Assembly: GCA_964505305.1 (NCBI GenBank)
Contig: CAZDHE010000009.1
Location: 1-33,782 of the forward strand
Direction of reading: 5' to 3'
Length of the DNA: 33,782 nucleotides
From: JAXHLG01 sp964505305
GTDB lineage: Bacteria; Patescibacteriota; Minisyncoccia; Moranbacterales; DUUL01
Position numbers and translations under genes: made by a program. The notes under the pieces were generated by a model, which saw only the letters and a list, made by a program, of their open reading frames with translations, did not search any database and was not told the origin of the DNA. Positions 23,934 to 32,234 of the stretch are shown piece after piece. The number at the start of each line of letters is the position of its first letter. Positions within the stretch are counted from its first letter, which is position 1.

Positions 23934-25844
23934 ATGAAGAATCTGAAAAAAGACAAGAATTTGTACAAGAAAATCGGCATAGCCGTCCTTTTATTTTTGG
24001 TTATATCGGGTCTGGTTTCTCTTTATAGCACTCCAATGGAAAAACCGGAGGATGTTTCTCTAAGCCAATTGGCTCAAGAGATAAATCAAGGTGAAGTGGA
24101 AAAAATAGAAGTGGAGGGCAACAAGCTCTTAATCGAAACTAAAGAAGGAGAAAAACAAGAATCCCGCAAAGAACCGGAAGCCTCTCTTTCCGAGTCGCTT
24201 AACAATGTGGGAGTATCGGGAGAGGCCCTGGGCGGAGTTAAGATAAGCATTGCCGACACTACTACGTCCAGTGTTTTTGTTAATGTAATATTACCCTTTT
24301 TATTACCTTTCTTGCTAATAGGATTTTTTATTTGGTTTTTAATGCGCCAAGCTCAAAGAGGAAGCAATCAGGCTATGAGTTTCGGGTCAAGCAAGGCCAG
24401 GATGTTGCTTCCGGGTAAAAATAAAAAAGATAAAATTACTTTTAGGGATGTTGCCGGCGTCAAGGAAGCCAAGGAAGAACTGTATGAGGTGGTGGAGTTT
24501 TTAAGTAAGCCGGGCAAGTTTTTAAAATTGGGAGCCCGCATTCCCAGGGGATTTTTGTTGCTCGGACCTCCGGGAACAGGTAAGACTCTTCTGGCTAAGG
24601 CGGTTGCCGGCGAGGCCAACGTTCCGTTTTTTACCATTTCCGGATCGGAGTTTGTGGAAATGTTTGTAGGAGTGGGAGCTTCTAGGGTGAGAGACCTTTT
24701 TAAACAAGCCAAGAAAAATGCGCCTGCCATTGTTTTTATTGACGAGATAGATGCTGTGGGAAGGCAAAGAGGAACCGGCTTGGGGGGAGGCCATGATGAA
24801 AGGGAGCAGACTTTAAATCAAATTTTAGTGGAAATGGATGGATTTGACACCGATACCAAAGTGATTGTTATGGCGGCCACTAATCGACCGGATGTTTTGG
24901 ATCCGGCTTTGCTGAGACCGGGAAGGTTTGATAGAAGAGTTACTATCGACAGCCCGGACATCAATGAAAGAGAGGAAATTTTAAATATTCACAAAAAAGG
25001 AAAGCCCATTGAAGCTAAAGTGAATATGAGGCAAATTGCCGAGAGAACCCCCGGATTTGCCGGAGCGGATTTGGCTAACTTGGTTAATGAAGCGGCTATT
25101 TTAACAGCCAGAAGAAATAGGGCTAAAATTTCAATGCAAGAGTTGAGAGAAGCGATTGAAAAAGTAATTTTGGGACCGGAAAGGAAAAGTCACGTGATGA
25201 CTGATAGAGAGAAAAAAGTGACAGCTTATCACGAAGCCGGGCATGCCTTGATAGCCAGTAGTTTACCCAAAGCTGATCCGGTTCAAAAAGTTTCGATCGT
25301 ATCTCGCGGAAGAGCGGCCGGTTATACTTTGAATACTCCTCAGAGCGATGAGAGGTTGCATTTCAAATCTTATTATATGGATCAACTTTCCGTTTTATTG
25401 GCCGGTTATGCCACGGAAAAGAAAATCTTCGGAGAAGTTACTTCCGGAGCGTCCAATGATCTGGAAAGAGCCACGGAAATTACCAGAAAGATAGTGACCA
25501 AGTTTGGAATGAGCAACCTCGGCCCGGTTACTTACGGCAAGGATGATGAAAAAGTATTTTTAGGAAAAGAATTACATGATCAAGCGCAGCACTCCGAAAA
25601 AATAGCCGAACAAATAGATTCCGAAGTTAAAAAAATAATAGATGAAGCCTATCAAAAAAGCGTTGACATATTAAAAGAAAAAAGTGATATACTGGAAAAA
25701 ATTACCCAAGTGCTTCTGAAAAGGGAGACCATTGAAAAAGAAGAGTTTGATAAAATTGTAAAGGGTGATTTTTCCGAATCTGATAACTCCGATGACTCCG
25801 AAAAAAAAGACGCAAACAAGGAAAATAAAAAAAATTCCCGGTAA
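23934..25844 (+). CDS. ftsH: ATP-dependent zinc metalloprotease FtsH
   Basis: The 636-aa membrane protease has TM1 (about 14-32), an extracytoplasmic domain and TM2 (about 113-137). The AAA+ module has Walker A GPPGTGKT (211-218), Walker B IVFIDE (266-271) and the second region of homology TNRPDVLDPALLRPGRFDR (317-335). The M41 protease domain has HEAGH (433-437) and the third zinc ligand D509 in SGASNDLERA. It degrades unassembled membrane proteins and regulatory proteins. Length and motifs are canonical. The C-terminal tail is acidic and Ser/Lys-rich. No transcription signal could be assigned with confidence. Confidence 0.97.
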   Translation: MKNLKKDKNLYKKIGIAVLLFLVISGLVSLYSTPMEKPEDVSLSQLAQEINQGEVEKIEVEGNKLLIETKEGEKQESRKEPEASLSESLNNVGVSGEALGGVKISIADTTTSSVFVNVILPFLLPFLLIGFFIWFLMRQAQRGSNQAMSFGSSKARMLLPGKNKKDKITFRDVAGVKEAKEELYEVVEFLSKPGKFLKLGARIPRGFLLLGPPGTGKTLLAKAVAGEANVPFFTISGSEFVEMFVGVGASRVRDLFKQAKKNAPAIVFIDEIDAVGRQRGTGLGGGHDEREQTLNQILVEMDGFDTDTKVIVMAATNRPDVLDPALLRPGRFDRRVTIDSPDINEREEILNIHKKGKPIEAKVNMRQIAERTPGFAGADLANLVNEAAILTARRNRAKISMQELREAIEKVILGPERKSHVMTDREKKVTAYHEAGHALIASSLPKADPVQKVSIVSRGRAAGYTLNTPQSDERLHFKSYYMDQLSVLLAGYATEKKIFGEVTSGASNDLERATEITRKIVTKFGMSNLGPVTYGKDDEKVFLGKELHDQAQHSEKIAEQIDSEVKKIIDEAYQKSVDILKEKSDILEKITQVLLKRETIEKEEFDKIVKGDFSESDNSDDSEKKDANKENKKNSR

Positions 25845-26303
25845 AATTATCCGGAGAAGCTTTACTGAGATCTTAATGCTTGTTTGGCGCAAGGCTATAT
25901 AATAATCTCAAGCCGATATAACCATCTTCTTGCATTCGTCGGCAGGGCAGTTTCTATCCAAAATAACCTTTTCGTCTTATTTTGTGCCTCCATAGTTTTA
26001 ATTGAAGGATGGGAACGAACAAAAGATGATTAAATTATTTTGAATTGGTGTCCCCTCCCTTCTTTTAAAAAGGAAGTCTATGAGTAAAATTTAATTTAGC
26101 GAGAATTTATAACCGATGTTATATATTTCTGTTAAGCCGGCCCTTCTTTAAAAAACCCTGAAGTTCGATTTCTGCGTATATAGAAGTTAAACTTCAGTTC
26201 TGCTGTCGCAATTGGAAACAGTCTCAATAAAAGATGAGATTAAAAAGAAACCGAGGTCGGATATTATTCTTTTTGAAATATTCTAAAAAATAAACTCAAA
26301 TAA
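25845..26303. other. Non-coding spacer with palindromic repeat
   Basis: This 459-nt gap contains no credible gene. It holds a CTGAAGTTCGA palindrome (26158-26197). Upstream of it is a degenerate ATGAGTAAAATTTAATTT segment (about 26080-26097) resembling the right end of the elements at 13827-14149 and 17704-18139. The rest is AT-rich. A promoter for the 26304 operon must lie here, but none is clear. Confidence 0.4.
26158..26197. repeat. Palindromic repeat, CTGAAGTTCGA family, copy 1
   Basis: A 40-nt imperfect palindrome begins CTGAAGTTCGA and ends TTAAACTTCAG, with TTCTGC/TAGAAG as the inner arms. It is preceded by AAAAAACC, as are the other two copies at 30478 and 30633. It is the most mutated of the two full-length copies in its right arm. 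Confidence 0.7.
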
Positions 26304-28289
26304 ATGTCTCCCCTGGATAAGCTTCATAGAAAACTGTATAGCCATAAAGCTAAGGATTTAGAGCAGAGAGACAGGTCTCGGGATAGTTATGATTGGAACA
26401 AGTCTTTATTGGAAGAAGAAAGCGAGCAAGACGAAAAAGGAAAGGCTGTCGATGAAAGCAATTCCGAGAAAGAAGATGCTAAAGATGCTAAAAAAAACAA
26501 CCTTGATAGCGGACAAAATAATAAAAAAGAAGCTTTCTCTCAAGGCGGTTCTGAAAAGCCGGAAGAAGAAGGGATGGGCAAGATGTTTAAGTATGCGTTA
26601 ATCGTTTTGGGCGCTTTGATAATTATTGTGGGAGGCTTTTATTTTTATGTTAGATATAAACAAGCCAGTTTTGATCGAGAAAAGGTTGAAATTGTGTATG
26701 AGGGAGACAAAAACATAAAAAGCGGCGAAAGAACTTCAGTTGTATTAAACATAAAAAATCAAAACAGAGCCTCTTTGGAAAAGACTCAGTTGAAGGTGAG
26801 TTATCCGGATGAATTTAAACCCCTGCAAGAAGATTTTATGGAAGAGGCGGGGACCAATAGCTTTAAAATCAATCCGGGCAAAATAGAAGGATATGAAAGC
26901 AAACAATACAAGTTGGAATTTGATGTTTATATGCCCAAGGGCAATCAAGTCTATTTGGATGGCGTTTTGACTTACGAGCCCTCCAATTTCAGCAGCTTTT
27001 TTGAAGAAAAAAACTATTACGCGGTTAATGTGGAAGATTCCGTTTTAGATTTTTCCTTGGTTTCCGAGAGGGAGGTGGCTAAGGGGGAACTGGCTATTTT
27101 GAGATTTATTTTAGAAAACAAGGGCAACAGAAATTTAAAAAATTTAAAATTAAATTTGAATGCTCCGGAAAATTTCAAAATACAAGAGAGCGATTTTCAG
27201 GAATCTGAAGGGGAGGTTTTTGAGATTGGGGCGATTGATGCCGGAGAAGAAAAAGTTTTTGAACTGAAAGGTTCTTTGGAAGGACAAGAGGAGGAAATAA
27301 AGAACTTTATAGCAACAATAGAAGAGACTCAAAAAGAAGAGTTGCTCACTTTAACTGATGATGACGAGGCTATTAAAATAATTCCTCCCAGAGTTGATTT
27401 AAAACAAAATGTTGCGAACAAAGAAGAGTTAATCGCGGACCCGGGGGAGTCTCTTAGTTATGAAATTTCTTTTACCAACAACTCCGGAAAGCCTCTAACG
27501 GATCTTATTTTAAAGCAAAATATAAATAACACCGGAATAATTAATGAAAAAGAAATAAATCCCGGAGATGGTTATTATGACGGAGAGAAAAAGCAAATTG
27601 TCTGGAAAGCTTCCGATGTTCCGGATTTGAAGTATTTAAATCCCGGTGAAACAGGCAATGTAAGCGTGGATATACCGGTTAGGGATGATTATGAAATTTG
27701 GGACGAGGAAGATAAAAATATAACTTTCAGCACCCAAGCGCAGATAGACAGCCTAAATATTCAGTCGGATTTAGTGGAAAATAAAACTATTTATTCTCAA
27801 GAAAAAGAATTTAAGGTCTCTACCCAGTTGGATTTAGATGTCGACATTGCCCACGAGAGCGATATTTTTGAAAATAAAGGACCGTTTCCGGTTAATAATC
27901 AAGAAGAGACCGAATTTACGGTTAACGTTAAAGTAAATAATTCCTACAATAATGTGAGAGACTTTAGAGTTTATTTGACCTTGCCCACCGGCGTGAATTG
28001 GAAAGATAATTTCAAGAAAACTCGGGGAGAGGTGGATTTTAATAAAAGAACCAATGAATTGTCGTGGACTATTGATTCGGTGGATTTCGCTACCGGTCAT
28101 TTGAATTCTCCGGAAGAATTGTCTTTTCAAATAGGATTCAGGCTCTCCGAGGCTCAAAAGCAAAGCAGTTCCAGGTCAGTCAGGCTGATTAACAATCTTG
28201 ATTATCAAGGCACAGACAGCTTTATTGATAGAAAGATAGAAGAAAGCGTGGATTCTTCTCAACTTGAACTTATTAACGTAAACAATTAG
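26304..28289 (+). CDS. Membrane-anchored extracellular beta-sandwich (DUF11/CARDB-like) protein
   Basis: The 661-aa protein has a Lys/Glu/Asp-rich cytoplasmic N-terminus (about 1-90) and one transmembrane helix (about 94-113). A long extracellular region follows, made of strand-rich repeats such as LRFILENKGNRNLKNLKLNLNAP and SYEISFTNNSGKPLTDLILKQN followed by LNPGETGNVSVDIPV. The first resemble CARDB, the second DUF11/conserved-repeat domains. Such proteins form surface stalks or scaffold layers. Its stop is 1 nt before the tgt start, so it is co-transcribed with two housekeeping genes, an arrangement with no obvious functional link. The precise role is unknown. Confidence 0.7.
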   Translation: MSPLDKLHRKLYSHKAKDLEQRDRSRDSYDWNKSLLEEESEQDEKGKAVDESNSEKEDAKDAKKNNLDSGQNNKKEAFSQGGSEKPEEEGMGKMFKYALIVLGALIIIVGGFYFYVRYKQASFDREKVEIVYEGDKNIKSGERTSVVLNIKNQNRASLEKTQLKVSYPDEFKPLQEDFMEEAGTNSFKINPGKIEGYESKQYKLEFDVYMPKGNQVYLDGVLTYEPSNFSSFFEEKNYYAVNVEDSVLDFSLVSEREVAKGELAILRFILENKGNRNLKNLKLNLNAPENFKIQESDFQESEGEVFEIGAIDAGEEKVFELKGSLEGQEEEIKNFIATIEETQKEELLTLTDDDEAIKIIPPRVDLKQNVANKEELIADPGESLSYEISFTNNSGKPLTDLILKQNINNTGIINEKEINPGDGYYDGEKKQIVWKASDVPDLKYLNPGETGNVSVDIPVRDDYEIWDEEDKNITFSTQAQIDSLNIQSDLVENKTIYSQEKEFKVSTQLDLDVDIAHESDIFENKGPFPVNNQEETEFTVNVKVNNSYNNVRDFRVYLTLPTGVNWKDNFKKTRGEVDFNKRTNELSWTIDSVDFATGHLNSPEELSFQIGFRLSEAQKQSSSRSVRLINNLDYQGTDSFIDRKIEESVDSSQLELINVNN

Positions 28290-28290
28290 A

Positions 28291-29421
28291 ATGTTTGAAA
28301 TAACCAAGAAGGGGAAGGCTGGAAGGAAGGGAGCGATTGCCATTGGAGGGAAAACGGCGCAAACTCCTTTTTTTATGCCCATTGCCACCAGAGGGGCGGT
28401 TAAATCCATCACTATGGAAGAAATTGACAAGATGGGCTTTGAGGTTGTTTTGGGAAATACTTATCATCTTTGGCTAAAGCCCGGAGATAAGGTTATTGAA
28501 AAAGCCGGAGGAATAAGGGGTTTTAGCGGTTGGAACAACTTAGTTCTTACCGACAGCGGAGGGTTTCAAGTTTTTTCTTTGGGTGAAAGAGCGGGGAAGA
28601 GGTTTGGTAAATCCGGGGTAAGGTTGACCGAGGAGGGAGTTTACTTCACAGATCCGGCTAACGGAAAAGAACATTTTATGTCCCCGGAGAAATCTGTAGA
28701 TATACAATTAAGCTTGGGGGCGGATATAATAATGTGTTTAGACGAGTGCCCGCCTTATCCGTGCGAATATGAAAAAGCCAAAAAATCCTTGGAGTTAACC
28801 TCCCGCTGGGCAAAAAGATGCAAAAAGCGCTTAAATGAAAAAACAAAAAATTCAAATTTAAAACCTATGCTTTTTGGCATTGTCCAAGGTTCTGTGTATA
28901 AAGACTTAAGAGAAGAATCGGCAAGACAGCTTGTGGAAATAGGCTTTGACGGTTATGCTATCGGCGGAGTGGCGGTGGGCGAGCCTCGGGAGTTGCTGGG
29001 AGACATCTTGAATTGGGTAATACCGTATCTGCCCGAAGACAAGCCGAGATATCTAATGGGGCTTGGAAAACCGGAAGAGGTTGCCCGGGCGGTTTTTGGC
29101 GGGGTGGATATGTTTGATTGCGTTATACCCACCAGAGAAGGCAGGCATGGCAGAGTGTTTGTTTGGAAAGATGAAAAAAACTCCCCGGAAGATTTTAAAA
29201 AAGGCGATTTTTATGAGACTTTAAACCTGGGCAATGAAAAATTTAAAGAAGATTTCTCTTCTTTGGATGAAAATTGCGACTGTTCAACTTGCCGGAAATA
29301 TTCCAAGGCTTATTTGAGACACCTTTTCAACGTTGGAGAGCTCTTGGCCGGAAGGCTGGCTTCTGTTCATAATTTAAATTTTTATTTAAGATTAATAAAA
29401 ACATTAAGAGAATTTCAATGA
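28291..29421 (+). CDS. tgt: Queuine tRNA-ribosyltransferase (tRNA-guanine transglycosylase)
   Basis: The 376-aa TIM-barrel enzyme replaces G34 of tRNAs with GUN anticodons by a queuosine precursor. The key motifs are LTDSGGFQVFSL (D88), the base-recognition GGVAVGEP (about 225-232), and the nucleophile D276 in MFDCVIPTREGRHG. The zinc ligands are C329, C331, C334 and H360. All catalytic residues are present and the length is typical of bacterial Tgt. Its ATG is 1 nt from the upstream stop, and its end overlaps ispH by 4 nt (ATGA), so it is translationally coupled on both sides. Confidence 0.97.
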   Translation: MFEITKKGKAGRKGAIAIGGKTAQTPFFMPIATRGAVKSITMEEIDKMGFEVVLGNTYHLWLKPGDKVIEKAGGIRGFSGWNNLVLTDSGGFQVFSLGERAGKRFGKSGVRLTEEGVYFTDPANGKEHFMSPEKSVDIQLSLGADIIMCLDECPPYPCEYEKAKKSLELTSRWAKRCKKRLNEKTKNSNLKPMLFGIVQGSVYKDLREESARQLVEIGFDGYAIGGVAVGEPRELLGDILNWVIPYLPEDKPRYLMGLGKPEEVARAVFGGVDMFDCVIPTREGRHGRVFVWKDEKNSPEDFKKGDFYETLNLGNEKFKEDFSSLDENCDCSTCRKYSKAYLRHLFNVGELLAGRLASVHNLNFYLRLIKTLREFQ

Positions 29422-30293
29422 AAAAAAAGCCGGAAATAGTGGTGGCTGAAAATGCCGGTTTTTGTTTCGGCGTTAGAAGGGCGGTGGATATGGCGGAGAA
29501 AGCGCTGGAAAAAAACGGAGACAAAAAGGTTTTTTGCTGGGGAGAGCTGATCCATAACCCTCGGGTGGTTGAAGATTTAAAAAAAAGAGGGATGCGGATA
29601 GTAGATTCTATTGAAAAAGTGGAAGATGATTCAATGTTTATTGTAAGAAGCCACGGAATTCCTCAAGATAAATTAAAAAAAATCACAGATCCTCAAAGAA
29701 ATATCAAAATAATAGACACCACCTGTCCTTTTGTAGAAAAAGCTCAAAAATCGGCCATAGACTTTCAAGAAAAGGGTTTTCAAGTGGTTATTTTCGGAGA
29801 CCCCGAACATGTGGAAGTGATTGGGATCAATTCTTGCGTTAACTATTGCGGAATTGTGTCTGACGGGGAATTATCGGAAAAAGATGAAGAAAAAATTTCA
29901 GAAAGCTCTAAAATAGGAATTTTGAGCCAAACCACTCGCAAAAAGGAAGAGTTTGAAAATTTTGCAAAAAAAGTAAAAACCCTTAATGAAAAGGTTGAGG
30001 TTAGAAATACTATCTGTATGGAAACTTCTCGGAAACAAGGAGAAGTGCGCAAAATGATCAATTCCGGTGATATCCTTTTTGTAGTTGGAGGAAAAAATTC
30101 CAGCAATACCGGAAAATTAGCCGAAATTGGGAGAAAAATAGGTGTTCGCACTTACCACATTGAAAACAGTCAAGAAATCAAGAAAGATTGGCTGAAAAAT
30201 TGCAAAGGAAAAATCGTAATCACGGCCGGAGCCTCTACGCCGGATGTTTCTATTGAAAACACTCGGCAAAAGATCCTCAAGCTCATCTCTTGA
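29418..30293 (+). CDS. ispH: 4-hydroxy-3-methylbut-2-enyl diphosphate reductase
   Basis: The 291-aa enzyme carries out the last step of the MEP isoprenoid pathway, making IPP and DMAPP. The [4Fe-4S] ligands are visible: C16 in AGFCFGVRRAV, C103 in DTTCPFVEKAQ and C200 in NTICMETSRKQ. The VRSHGIP motif (76-82) and the C-terminal GGKNSSNTGKL are also typical. Many CPR genomes lack isoprenoid biosynthesis, so an intact ispH is informative about this organism. No other MEP gene is in the window. Its start overlaps the tgt stop in an ATGA. Confidence 0.96.
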   Translation: MKKKPEIVVAENAGFCFGVRRAVDMAEKALEKNGDKKVFCWGELIHNPRVVEDLKKRGMRIVDSIEKVEDDSMFIVRSHGIPQDKLKKITDPQRNIKIIDTTCPFVEKAQKSAIDFQEKGFQVVIFGDPEHVEVIGINSCVNYCGIVSDGELSEKDEEKISESSKIGILSQTTRKKEEFENFAKKVKTLNEKVEVRNTICMETSRKQGEVRKMINSGDILFVVGGKNSSNTGKLAEIGRKIGVRTYHIENSQEIKKDWLKNCKGKIVITAGASTPDVSIENTRQKILKLIS

Positions 30294-30325
30294 ATCCGGC
30301 GAGACTTTGGGTTGAGCCTTGAATT

Positions 30326-30358
30326 CTAAACCCGACAAACACTGATTGTCGGGTTTAG
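30326..30358 (+). terminator. Perfect 13-bp hairpin after ispH; probable terminator or REP-like element
   Basis: CTAAACCCGACAA pairs perfectly with TTGTCGGGTTTAG across a 7-nt loop, 33 nt after the ispH stop. The descending arm contains only a short TTT, so it is weak as an intrinsic terminator. It is well placed to end the operon. Confidence 0.55.
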
Positions 30359-30477
30359 GGAGGTGTTTCGTGCAGTGTGTGAAACATTAAAATGGCTATT
30401 TTGGCTATTTTGAGATTTTTTTAATGTTGAGTATTCGAGAAAGGCTTATTTTGATAGAGGAATTTTGAGAAAAAACC

Positions 30478-30505
30478 CTGAAGTTCGACCTCTGCATTCG
30501 CAGAA
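30478..30505. repeat. Palindromic repeat, CTGAAGTTCGA family, copy 2 (right arm lost)
   Basis: The left half matches the other copies, including the preceding AAAAAACC, and has the inner CTCTGC-attc-GCAGAA hairpin. The right arm TCGAACTTCAG is replaced by unrelated sequence. Confidence 0.65.
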
Positions 30506-30556
30506 CCCAAAAGTCAAATGTTAAATCGCAAAGCTGCAACTTAAAAGTCAAAACAG

Positions 30557-30584
30557 AATCAAGAAGCAAGAAGCAAGAAGCAAG
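30557..30584. repeat. Heptamer array (AAGCAAG type)
   Basis: Four consecutive 7-nt units: AATCAAG, then AAGCAAG three times. The same words recur at 32669, 32782 and 32862 and in reverse orientation near 30680 and 33331. Confidence 0.85.
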
Positions 30585-30632
30585 GGGTTGATGTTGCGTA
30601 TTTTTGCCAAAGCAAATTTTTTTGAAAAAACC

Positions 30633-30672
30633 CTGAAGTTCGAATTCTGCGGATGCAGAAGTCGAACTTCAG
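30633..30672. repeat. Palindromic repeat, CTGAAGTTCGA family, copy 3 (best preserved)
   Basis: CTGAAGTTCGA-ATTCTGC-ggat-GCAGAAG-TCGAACTTCAG is nearly perfectly self-complementary over 40 nt and is preceded by AAAAAACC. It is the reference copy for the family. Confidence 0.8.
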
Positions 30673-30828
30673 TTTCCTTACTTCTTGCTTCTTTCATGAC
30701 CTTTGACATTTGAGCTTCTTTTTATTTCTTCTTTTTTCTGCTTTGATATTTATTCATTAGGATTTGATTTGACATTTGAGCGGGTTTGTTATTTGTCATT
30801 TCAATCTCTTGCTTCTTCCAAAAAAAAC

Positions 30829-30856
30829 TTGACAAACAATTTTATTGATTTAAAAT
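30829..30856 (+). promoter_or_regulatory. Candidate promoter upstream of the FISUMP gene at 31148
   Basis: TTGACA (30829-30834) and TAAAAT (30851-30856) are 16 nt apart. A second candidate is TTGATA (30882-30887) with AATAAT (30905-30910) at 17 nt. Either would give a leader of more than 230 nt that includes the heptamer array. Confidence 0.55.
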
Positions 30857-30929
30857 AATGATATAGAGAACAAATCACTATTTGATAAAAAATCAGAATT
30901 GTGTAATAATAGAAAATAGGCGGAGATTG

Positions 30930-31064
30930 ACTAATGACTAGTGACCAGTGACCAGTGATCGATAACTTAAAACCAATTACCGATTACCAATCAATCGATG
31001 ACTAACAATTAATAACCAATAACCAATAACCAATCACTAATTACTAATTACCAATTACCAATAA
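30930..31064. repeat. Degenerate heptamer array (GACCAGT / AACCAAT / TACTAAT)
   Basis: Successive 7-nt units such as GACTAGT, GACCAGT, GACCAGT, GATCGAT, and later AACCAAT three times, CACTAAT, TACTAAT, TACCAAT twice. The period stays at 7 while the unit drifts. It lies in the putative 5' leader of the FISUMP gene. Confidence 0.8.
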
Positions 31065-31147
31065 CTCCCAACTTTCACACTTTCTCTACTTTCTCCACTT
31101 GGCCTCACTTTCAACTCAACACCCACTTTAAAAATTAATTCAAAAAT

Positions 31148-32182
31148 ATGAATCTTAAATTCAAAAACCGACCGGCGGTCCGGAAAAAGCAAGGCAAAAA
31201 ACCTAAAATCAAAGCCAAAAAACCCTTACTGGCCACTTTGATATTAGCCATAGCCATTACCGGAGGCATCGTTGCTTACAAATCCTTCACCACCGAATCC
31301 GCCACCTTCGGCTGGATTCAGACCGACTGGTCCGGAGGCAACAGCGAAAACACCGCCACTCACGAGACGGACCAGACCGGTTGGACAGAGTTTGCCAACA
31401 AAGACGCCAACTTAGACACTTCCACTCCCGGGGAGATTTCAGCCGAAGGGACGGTGGAGACTACTACTCGAACCACCAATGAAGATTTTGAGGAATCGAC
31501 GATTGATGAATTAGCGATAGAAAACGATGAAATACGTGGGTGGCTTTGCGGAGATTCCATCCAAGACACCGACGGCAACACCTACGGCACCGTCGAAATC
31601 GGCGACCAATGCTGGATGGCAGAAAATCTCAACGTCGGAGAAATGGACTCCCCCTCCGACGACTCCACTATCCAAAAATACTGCTACGACGGCGACGAAT
31701 CCAATTGCGAAACCGACGGAGGACTCTATGATTGGGATGAAATGATGCAATACACCACCACCGAAGGAGCTCAAGGTATTTGCCCGGACGGCTGGCACGT
31801 CCCCACCGACGATGAACAACACGCCTTAGAAGATTACCTCACCGCCGATGGCAATTCTTGCGACTCCACCAGAGACGTAAGCTGGGATTGCGACCCGGCC
31901 GGTTCCAAACTAGCCGGCAATGTAGACGGGCTCAGCTGGGATTCCGGCAGCACCATAGCCAGCCACTCCGACTTCGACTCCTCCGGCTTCAACGCCCCTC
32001 CTTCCGGTTACCGTAACGCTAATGGCGGTTACTACCATCGTTCCAGCAGCGCCTACTTTTGGTCTTCGTCTGAGAGTGGTAGCAGTGCCTGGAGTCGAAT
32101 CCTGCACGACGGTAATTCTACGGTCCACCGCACTGACCTCGATAAGGCACGCGGTTCCTCTGTCCGTTGCCTCAAGGACTGA
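31148..32182 (+). CDS. Membrane-anchored FISUMP-domain protein; candidate diversity-generating retroelement target
   Basis: The 344-aa protein has a basic N-terminus, a transmembrane anchor (about 27-44), an extracellular Thr/Glu-rich stalk (50-130) and a FISUMP domain (about 134-344). That domain shows CWMAENLNVGE, then GGLYDWDEM, CPDGWHVPTDDEQ, YFWSSSES (303-310) and the terminal SVRCLKD. It has the C-type-lectin-like architecture used by DGR target proteins. The last 50 codons contain many NNY codons at expected surface positions (for example 297-298, 310-313, 320-323 and 327-332). Codons upstream mostly end in C, unlike the AT-rich housekeeping genes here. It is probably a surface receptor or adhesin. 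Confidence 0.8.
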   Translation: MNLKFKNRPAVRKKQGKKPKIKAKKPLLATLILAIAITGGIVAYKSFTTESATFGWIQTDWSGGNSENTATHETDQTGWTEFANKDANLDTSTPGEISAEGTVETTTRTTNEDFEESTIDELAIENDEIRGWLCGDSIQDTDGNTYGTVEIGDQCWMAENLNVGEMDSPSDDSTIQKYCYDGDESNCETDGGLYDWDEMMQYTTTEGAQGICPDGWHVPTDDEQHALEDYLTADGNSCDSTRDVSWDCDPAGSKLAGNVDGLSWDSGSTIASHSDFDSSGFNAPPSGYRNANGGYYHRSSSAYFWSSSESGSSAWSRILHDGNSTVHRTDLDKARGSSVRCLKD

Positions 32183-32206
32183 CTCTTTGACTCTTTGACC
32201 CTTGGA

Positions 32207-32219
32207 CCCGGTGGAATAA
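32207..32219. repeat. Left arm of a 13-nt inverted repeat around the GIY-YIG gene
   Basis: CCCGGTGGAATAA here is the exact reverse complement of TTATTCCACCGGG at 32486-32498. The two arms bracket the conserved part of the GIY-YIG gene. Confidence 0.7.
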
Positions 32220-32234
32220 TTTTAAATTTTTTCT

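Larger units (their letters stand above)
30359..31147. other. Long non-coding region with palindromes, 7-nt arrays and promoter candidates
   Basis: No gene is visible. The region holds two members of the CTGAAGTTCGA palindrome family, AAGCAAG-type heptamer arrays in both orientations, several TTTGACATTTGA words and two promoter candidates. It ends with an extended ACCAAT-type heptamer array just before the FISUMP gene at 31148. The individual elements are listed separately. Confidence 0.7.

Noticed and set aside
30930..31064. Possible CRISPR array before the FISUMP gene
   Set aside because: The units are 7 nt long and continuous, with no unique spacers and no cas genes nearby.
31511..32128. 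Several long frames within the FISUMP gene on both strands
   Set aside because: They are shadows of its GC-rich codon bias; the FISUMP frame alone has an anchor, domain motifs and a sensible start.
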